A stretch of 38,124 bases of DNA from the NCBI GenBank assembly GCA_021775805.1, contig JAJFHD010000109.1, positions 1-38,124 on the forward strand, read 5' to 3'. Below the pieces are notes generated by a model. It saw only the letters and a list, made by a program, of their open reading frames with translations. It did not search any database and had not been told where the DNA came from. The first letter of the stretch is position 1. Each line of letters starts with the position of its first letter. Source of the stretch: Alphaproteobacteria bacterium (lineage in GTDB: Bacteria; Pseudomonadota; Alphaproteobacteria; Rhizobiales; JAJFHC01). A program made the position numbers and the translations under genes. Shown piece by piece: positions 33,826 to 38,124 of this stretch.

Positions 33826-35325
33826 ATGAAGGGCGTGGAACTTTATGCGCGGGTAAGGCGGGCGGTTTTGGTTAAGGGGATGAGCCGCCGGGAGGCGGCG
33901 CGTGTTTTCGGGATCGACCGTCGCACTGTTGACAAGACACTGGCTTTCTCGGTTCCGCCTGGTTATCGGCGTTTGAAGCCGGTTCGCCGTCCCAAGCTTG
34001 ATCCGTTCACCGGTGTCATTGACCAGATCCTTGAGAGCGACACCAAGGTTCCCAGGAAGCAGCGCCATACCTCGAAGCGGATCTTCGAACGGTTGCGCGA
34101 CGAGCATGGCTTTACCGGTGGCATCACGATCGTGAAGGATTACGTCTATGCCGCCCGTCAGCGCAGTGCCGAGATGTTCGTGCCACTGTCGCATCCGCCG
34201 GGCCATGCCCAGGTGGACTTTGGCGAAGCGCTTGGTGTGATCGGGGGTGTCGAGCGCAAGATCCATTTCCTGGCGATGGACCTGCCGCAGTCCGACGCGT
34301 GTTTCGTGAAGGCCTATCCGGGCGAGACGACGGAGGCCTTCTGCGACGGGCATGTCTCGGCGTTCTCGTTCTTTGGCGGCGTTCCCCGATCGATACTGTA
34401 TGACAATACCGCGATCGCGGTTGCCCGCATTCTGGGCGATGGCCGGCGCAAGCGCACGCGCGTATTCAGCGAACTTGTCTCCCATTACCTGTTCGAGGAT
34501 CGGTTCGGCCGACCCGGCAAGGGCAACGACAAAGGCAAGGTTGAGGGGTTGGTCGGCTATGCGCGGCGCAACTTCATGGTGCCGCTGCCCCGGTTTGCCG
34601 ACTTTGACGCTCTCAATGCCTGGCTGGAGGATCGGTGCCGGCAGCGGATGGGCGACAGGCTTCGCCGCCACACGGACACGATCGGCGAGCGGCTGAATTG
34701 GGATATCGCCGCGTTCCAGGATTTACCATCCGTCGCCTATGATGCTTGCGACAAGCGCTGTGCCCGGGTGAGTTCGCTGTCCCTGGTGCGCTACCGCGGC
34801 AATGACTATTCCGTGCCGACCGCCTATGGCCACCGTGAGGTGGTGGTGCGTGCTTACGTCCATGACGTCGTCATCTCGTGCGGGGCCGAGATTATTGCCC
34901 GGCACCGGCGCTCATGGGCGAAGGAAGACTTCATCTTCGATCCACTGCATTACCTGGCATTGATCGAGCACAAGACCAATGCCCTGGACCAGGCAGCCCC
35001 TCTGGCCGGCTGGGAACTGCCGCAGGCCTTCGCCACGCTGCGCCGCCTGCTTGAGGCGCGCATGGGCAAAAACGGCAAGCGCGAGTTCGTGCAGATCCTG
35101 CGCCTCATGGAGACGTTCTCGCTCGATGATGTCGAGGCCGGAATAAACAGCGCGCTGGAACGCGGCACCATCGGGTTTGATGCGGTCAAACATCTGGTTC
35201 TGTGCCGGATCGAGCGTCGCCCGCCACGCCTTGACCTGACCGTCTATCCCTATCTGCCCAAGGCCCATGTGGCGGCCACACACCCGGGGGCCTACATGAG
35301 TCTGCTGTCGGGATCGGACAGATGA
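33826..35325 (+). CDS. istA: IS21-family transposase IstA
   Basis: The DDE recombinase of the element, 499 residues. It has an N-terminal helix-turn-helix (about 15-45; GMSRREAARVFGIDRRTVDK), then an RNase H-like core with candidate acidic residues in HAQVDFGEA, ILYDNTAIA and GKVEGLVGYARRNF. A C-terminal beta-barrel region with VRYRGNDYSVPTAYGHREV follows. The frame opens at 33811, but the ATG at 33826 follows a purine-rich ribosome site (GAGGGCGGGG) and matches both relic copies. The 3' end overlaps istB by 4 bp. All expected parts are present, so it may be active. Confidence 0.94.
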   Translation: MKGVELYARVRRAVLVKGMSRREAARVFGIDRRTVDKTLAFSVPPGYRRLKPVRRPKLDPFTGVIDQILESDTKVPRKQRHTSKRIFERLRDEHGFTGGITIVKDYVYAARQRSAEMFVPLSHPPGHAQVDFGEALGVIGGVERKIHFLAMDLPQSDACFVKAYPGETTEAFCDGHVSAFSFFGGVPRSILYDNTAIAVARILGDGRRKRTRVFSELVSHYLFEDRFGRPGKGNDKGKVEGLVGYARRNFMVPLPRFADFDALNAWLEDRCRQRMGDRLRRHTDTIGERLNWDIAAFQDLPSVAYDACDKRCARVSSLSLVRYRGNDYSVPTAYGHREVVVRAYVHDVVISCGAEIIARHRRSWAKEDFIFDPLHYLALIEHKTNALDQAAPLAGWELPQAFATLRRLLEARMGKNGKREFVQILRLMETFSLDDVEAGINSALERGTIGFDAVKHLVLCRIERRPPRLDLTVYPYLPKAHVAATHPGAYMSLLSGSDR

Positions 35326-36083
35326 ACGATACGCCTCAACTGTTGCTCGCCCACCACCTGAAAGCCCTGAAGCTGCCGACCTTCCTGCGCGAGTATGACA
35401 AGGTCGCCAGGCAGTGTGCCGCCGAGGGGGTAGATCATTCCCGCTATCTTCTGCGCCTGGCCGAACTGGAGTTGATCGACCGGGAACGGCGCATGGTCGA
35501 GCGGCGGATCAGGGCGGCAAAATTCCCTTCCGTCAAAAGCCTCGACAGCTTTGAGTTCAAGGCGATCCCGACCCTCAACAAGATGCTGGTCCTGGAACTG
35601 GCGCGATGTGACTATATCAATACACAAGAGAACATCATCGCTGTCGGCAACTCGGGAACCGGCAAGACACACATCGCCCTGGGGCTCGGGCTGGCGGCCT
35701 GCCAGAAGGGCCTGACCACAGGCTTCATCACGGCATCCGCCCTGGTTCACGAACTGCTTGAGGCCCATGACGAGAAGCGTCTCCTGCGCCTCCAGAAGCA
35801 GTTGGCCAAATACAGGCTCCTGATCATCGATGAACTGGGTTACGTGCCCCTGTCGCCAACCGGCGCCGAGTTGCTCTTCGAGGTCTTCTCACAGCGCTAC
35901 GAACGCGGCTCGACCATCGTCACATCAAACCTGCCGTTCGATGAATGGACCGGCATCTTCGGTTCCGAACGCCTCACCGGCGCACTGCTCGACAGGCTCA
36001 CCCATCATGTCCACATCCTGGAAATGAACGGCGAAAGCTTCCGGCTCAAACACAGCCGATCAAACGCAAAGAAAAAATCCTGA
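35322..36083 (+). CDS. istB: IS21-family AAA+ ATPase IstB
   Basis: The helper ATPase that assists IstA in target selection. The 253-residue protein has an N-terminal IstB-type region (HHLKALKLPTFLREYDKVARQ), Walker A GNSGTGKTHIA at about 109-119, and Walker B LLIIDELG near 166-173. Sensor and C-terminal segments include TIVTSNLPFDEW and RLTGALLDRLTHHVHIL. Length and order match the family. It overlaps istA by 4 bp, suggesting coupled translation. Confidence 0.95.
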   Translation: MNDTPQLLLAHHLKALKLPTFLREYDKVARQCAAEGVDHSRYLLRLAELELIDRERRMVERRIRAAKFPSVKSLDSFEFKAIPTLNKMLVLELARCDYINTQENIIAVGNSGTGKTHIALGLGLAACQKGLTTGFITASALVHELLEAHDEKRLLRLQKQLAKYRLLIIDELGYVPLSPTGAELLFEVFSQRYERGSTIVTSNLPFDEWTGIFGSERLTGALLDRLTHHVHILEMNGESFRLKHSRSNAKKKS

Positions 36084-36238
36084 ACCCCTGAATACCCCAG
36101 CTTGCCCACAGCCCCCGCCCTGCGTCGTCAGCCATCTGGGGCACGTCCCAGTGCGGGGTCTATGGACAACCTTCCGCAACGCCCAAGTGGTGTACTTTTG
36201 CTCCGGCCAAGTGGTGGAGTTTTACTCCGGCGTTGACA

Positions 36239-36720
36239 GTCGTTTTCCATTTTCCGATCTTTCATATGTTCTGATCTTCATATTTATGTGTTTGCATGCC
36301 TTCGGCGCTCATTACACTTATTCGGAGGTTCCGCTTGGCTTCTGGATCAGTGATGCGCTTGAACTTGGCCGTAATCATTACGACCGATGGGTGCATTTTA
36401 GCTTCGGATTGCTGGTTGCCCATCCATCATTCGAGATCGCACTGCGTGTTATCACGCCGGTACGGAAACTGGCTTCACTTGTGGGCTTTACCATCATTGT
36501 CACCATCAGCGCAGCATACGAGGTTATTGAGTGGTGCGTGGCACAGATCGCAGATCCGAAAGCTGCGTTGGCCTATACCGGAACTCAAGGTGACGTCTTT
36601 GATGCACAGAAGGACATGGCACTTGCTGCCGCTGGCGCGGTCCTCTCACTGTTGGTGGTGACCGTTGTCTCAGGCGGTATCGTTTCCTTGTTGAAATGGA
36701 AAACGAAAGAACATGGCTGA
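36239..36720 (+). pseudogene. DUF2238 (YjdF-like) membrane protein, 5' end lost to IS21
   Basis: From 36239 the frame encodes the body of a DUF2238 protein: LHAFGAHYTYSEVPLG, GRNHYDRWVHFSFGLL, YEVIEWCVAQ and GTQGDVFDAQKDM, with three or four hydrophobic segments. The family normally starts about 50 residues earlier; that part is replaced by IS21 right-end sequence, which adds about 29 unrelated in-frame codons back to a GTG at 36151. The missing N terminus is not found left of the IS21, so the insertion came with a deletion or rearrangement. The stop (36718-36720) lies directly against the IS6 terminus. Function is unknown and probably lost. Confidence 0.75.
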
Positions 36721-37524
36721 GGGTTTTGTCACGTTAACCTGGCGGCGCAGTTGTGCCGTGCTATCAGTCACTGATGCGTACTATCTCATATCGTCGCCAT
36801 CGATTTCCACCTGTGATCATACAAACTGCGGTGTGGCTGTATTTCCGGTTCCCGCTCAGCTTGCGCAACTTGGAAGATTTGCTTGCTGAACGTGGGGTCG
36901 ATGTTTCGTATGAGACTGTCCGACGTTGGGCGCTGAAGTTTGGATTGGACTATGCGCGTAAGCTAAGAAGATCGCGCGCCCGAGCAGATGGGTGTTGGCA
37001 TCTGGATGAAATGTTTGTCTTCATCAACGGCAAGCGTATGTATTTGTGGCGCGCAGTCGACGGGGAGGGGAGGTGCTTGATATCTTGATTCAATCCCGAA
37101 GAAACCAGAAAGCCGCACTCAAACTGATGCGCAAACTGCTGAAGAAGCAGGGCTATGCACCCGATGCCGTTGTGACTGACAAACTTCCATCCTACGGGGC
37201 TGCATTGCGCGAACTTGGTATGCAGGGCAAACATGTCACCGGCGGGCGAAGTAACAACAGGGCCGAGAATTCGCATCTTCCGGTTCGACAACGCGAAAGA
37301 CGAATGCAGCGGTTCAAGTCGGCCGGTTCAGCGCAAAGATTTCTCTCAATACACGCCGCTATCTACAACACATTCAGCATCCAACGCCATCTCATCTCCC
37401 GCAGAACTCTTCGCAAGTTTCGCAGCGAAGCGATGAACATGTGGCAGGATGTGGTCGCTATCGCTTAACCCAAAAGGAGAACTCGCAATCCGCGCGCCCG
37501 CAGTTCCGCTACGTGACAGCACCC
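36721..37524 (+). mobile_element. IS6-family insertion sequence
   Basis: An 804-bp element, within the usual IS6 size. Terminal repeats are GGGTTTTGTCACGT (36721-36734) and, reversed, GGGTGCTGTCACGT (37524-37511): 12 of 14 match. It encodes one transposase split by a frameshift. The 8 bp on either side (ATGGCTGA and TTCGAGAG) do not match, so no target duplication remains. Confidence 0.75.
36774..37468 (+). pseudogene. IS6-family transposase, frameshifted
   Basis: The first half (RRHRFPPVIIQTAVWLYFRF..., helix-turn-helix LEDLLAERGVDVSYETVRRW, first catalytic Asp in WHLDEMFV) runs to about 37070. The second half, in the next frame, continues EVLDILIQSRRNQKAALKLM, then DKLPSYGAAL with the second Asp and NRAENSHLPVRQRERRM with the Glu. 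The break falls in a G-rich run (GACGGGGAGGGGAGG, 37059-37073), where restoring one G would join both parts into 231 residues, a normal length. Since IS6 transposases are usually a single frame, this looks like an inactivating deletion or a sequencing error. Confidence 0.82.
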
Positions 37525-37555
37525 TTCGAGAGCCATTTTGCTGCTCGTTTCCGGG

Positions 37556-38124
37556 CTAAAGGAGCAACGGTCCATCGTCCATATAGGTTTTGTCAAATTC
37601 CGCGAGTTCCACCAGTCTTTCGAAATCATCAAACGTCACCTTGCCGCTACGGAATGTCAGCAAACCATCTTCGCGTAGTTTGCGCAGGACGCGGTTGATG
37701 TGCACGGTACTCAGTCCCAGCGCATCTGCCAGCAGGTTTTGCGACAGTGGACATTCATACCCTTCATGAGTGCCGAGACCGGCCAACATCATGCGTGATC
37801 CCATCTCAAGAAGAAAATGAGCAGTCCGCTCCACAGAGTCCCGCCGCCCCAGGCTCACCAGGTGTTCCACCACCATTGCTTCATCCCGTGATGCTGCCCA
37901 TAGGACGGCGGCTGCCAGACGAGGCGTTTCGGCGAATGCTTCAAGCAGACTGCTGATCGAGACCACGGACACCTCGATTGATGTGACAGCTTCGACGTTG
38001 TGGTCTGCCACTCGCAGGAGAGCGCTGCGAAACCCCAAAAAATCCCCTGGAATCTGGAAATCGACAATCTGGCGGGTGCCGTCGCGCAGAATCTTGTGCG
38101 AGCAAGCCCAACCTGCAGCCAGGA
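37556..38124 (-). CDS. Crp/Fnr family transcriptional regulator (5' end outside window)
   Basis: The frame stays open to the window edge; 189 codons are visible. The partial cyclic-nucleotide-binding-type sensor domain includes GWACSHKILRDGTRQIVDF and QIPGDFLGFRSALL, typical of the family. A dimerisation helix follows, then a C-terminal winged helix (CPLSQNLLADALGLSTVHI followed by NRVLRKLREDGLL). There are no Fnr-type cysteine clusters in the visible part. The protein ends about 30 bp from the IS6 terminus. The ligand and targets cannot be told. Whether it is chromosomal or belongs to the element is open. Confidence 0.88.
   Translation of the reverse strand, partial: LAAGWACSHKILRDGTRQIVDFQIPGDFLGFRSALLRVADHNVEAVTSIEVSVVSISSLLEAFAETPRLAAAVLWAASRDEAMVVEHLVSLGRRDSVERTAHFLLEMGSRMMLAGLGTHEGYECPLSQNLLADALGLSTVHINRVLRKLREDGLLTFRSGKVTFDDFERLVELAEFDKTYMDDGPLLL

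Larger units (their letters stand above)
33715..36238 (+). mobile_element. intact IS21-family insertion sequence
   Basis: A 2.5-kb element with istA and istB overlapping by 4 bp. The left end begins TGTGAGAACGCCGGAGCA at 33715. The right end, read on the other strand, begins TGTCAACGCCGGAGTAAA from 36238. Each end carries a second inner copy of the repeat: GGCCGGAGTAAAACTCCACC near 33772 and its counterpart near 36190-36210. Such multiple inner repeats are the IstA-binding sites of the family. No target duplication is visible in the flanks. Confidence 0.88.

Noticed and set aside
33637..34671. Minus-strand 344-codon frame opposite istA
   Set aside because: Antisense shadow of IstA; no recognised domain.
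29702..38124. CRISPR array, defence island or toxin-antitoxin pair in the accessory region
   Set aside because: No regularly spaced repeats were found, and every gene resolved to integration functions, IS elements, DUF1036, DUF2238 or a Crp/Fnr regulator.

Overview
The window is chromosomal DNA from an alphaproteobacterium. The clearest marker is at the left edge: a circularly permuted, two-piece tmRNA gene on the minus strand whose tag reads ANDNYAEARLAA, the tag form I associate with rhizobia and their relatives. The gene content (hflK-hflC-DUF2065-degP, ilvB-ilvN-ilvC, mreBCD-PBP2-rodA) and one perfect CtrA-type box beside a GANTC site fit the same class. I cannot name a genus.

Positions 1-9,340 hold the tmRNA, a CPBP-family membrane protease, thyA-folA (dTMP synthesis and folate recycling), a cystathionine beta-synthase / cystathionine gamma-lyase pair (homocysteine to cysteine), a convergent flavin monooxygenase-like gene, and glutathione-dependent formaldehyde detoxification (frmA, fghA) followed by a glutathione S-transferase. 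Cysteine supply, glutathione chemistry and folate one-carbon chemistry therefore sit side by side.

Positions 9,500-15,500 hold hflK-hflC-DUF2065 and a Deg/HtrA protease with a signal peptide (membrane and envelope protein quality control), a bidirectional terminator, serB on the minus strand, and divergent miaA. Positions 15,600-23,500 are branched-chain amino acid synthesis: ilvB, ilvN, ilvC with a strong terminator, then leuA. Two dTDP-sugar genes (rfbB, rfbA) sit between ilvC and leuA without rfbC or rfbD. Ahead of leuA there is a CtrA-type box and a short leader ORF with seven leucine codons in nine positions, followed by a long stem: a probable leucine attenuator. Positions 23,800-29,480 are the rod-shape and elongasome cluster mreB-mreC-mreD-PBP2-rodA.

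From 29,626 on the window changes character. A tRNA-Lys(CTT) gene is followed by a tyrosine integrase, a small excisionase-like protein and a divergent phage-type repressor, which marks an integrated element in the tRNA gene. The rest is a decayed accessory region: three IS21-family left ends in the same orientation (two relics and one intact istA-istB element), a secreted DUF1036 protein, a DUF2238 membrane-protein gene cut by the IS21, and an IS6-family element whose transposase carries a frameshift. No second copy of the tRNA 3' end is visible, so the far boundary of the element is not in the window or has been lost. The right edge is a Crp/Fnr-type regulator that runs off the end.

I found no CRISPR array and no convincing defence or toxin-antitoxin system. 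The best candidates for something under-described are the leuA leader region, a nested inverted repeat upstream of mreB, a spaced direct repeat in the frmA promoter region, and a repressor whose S24-like domain seems to lack its catalytic serine and lysine.
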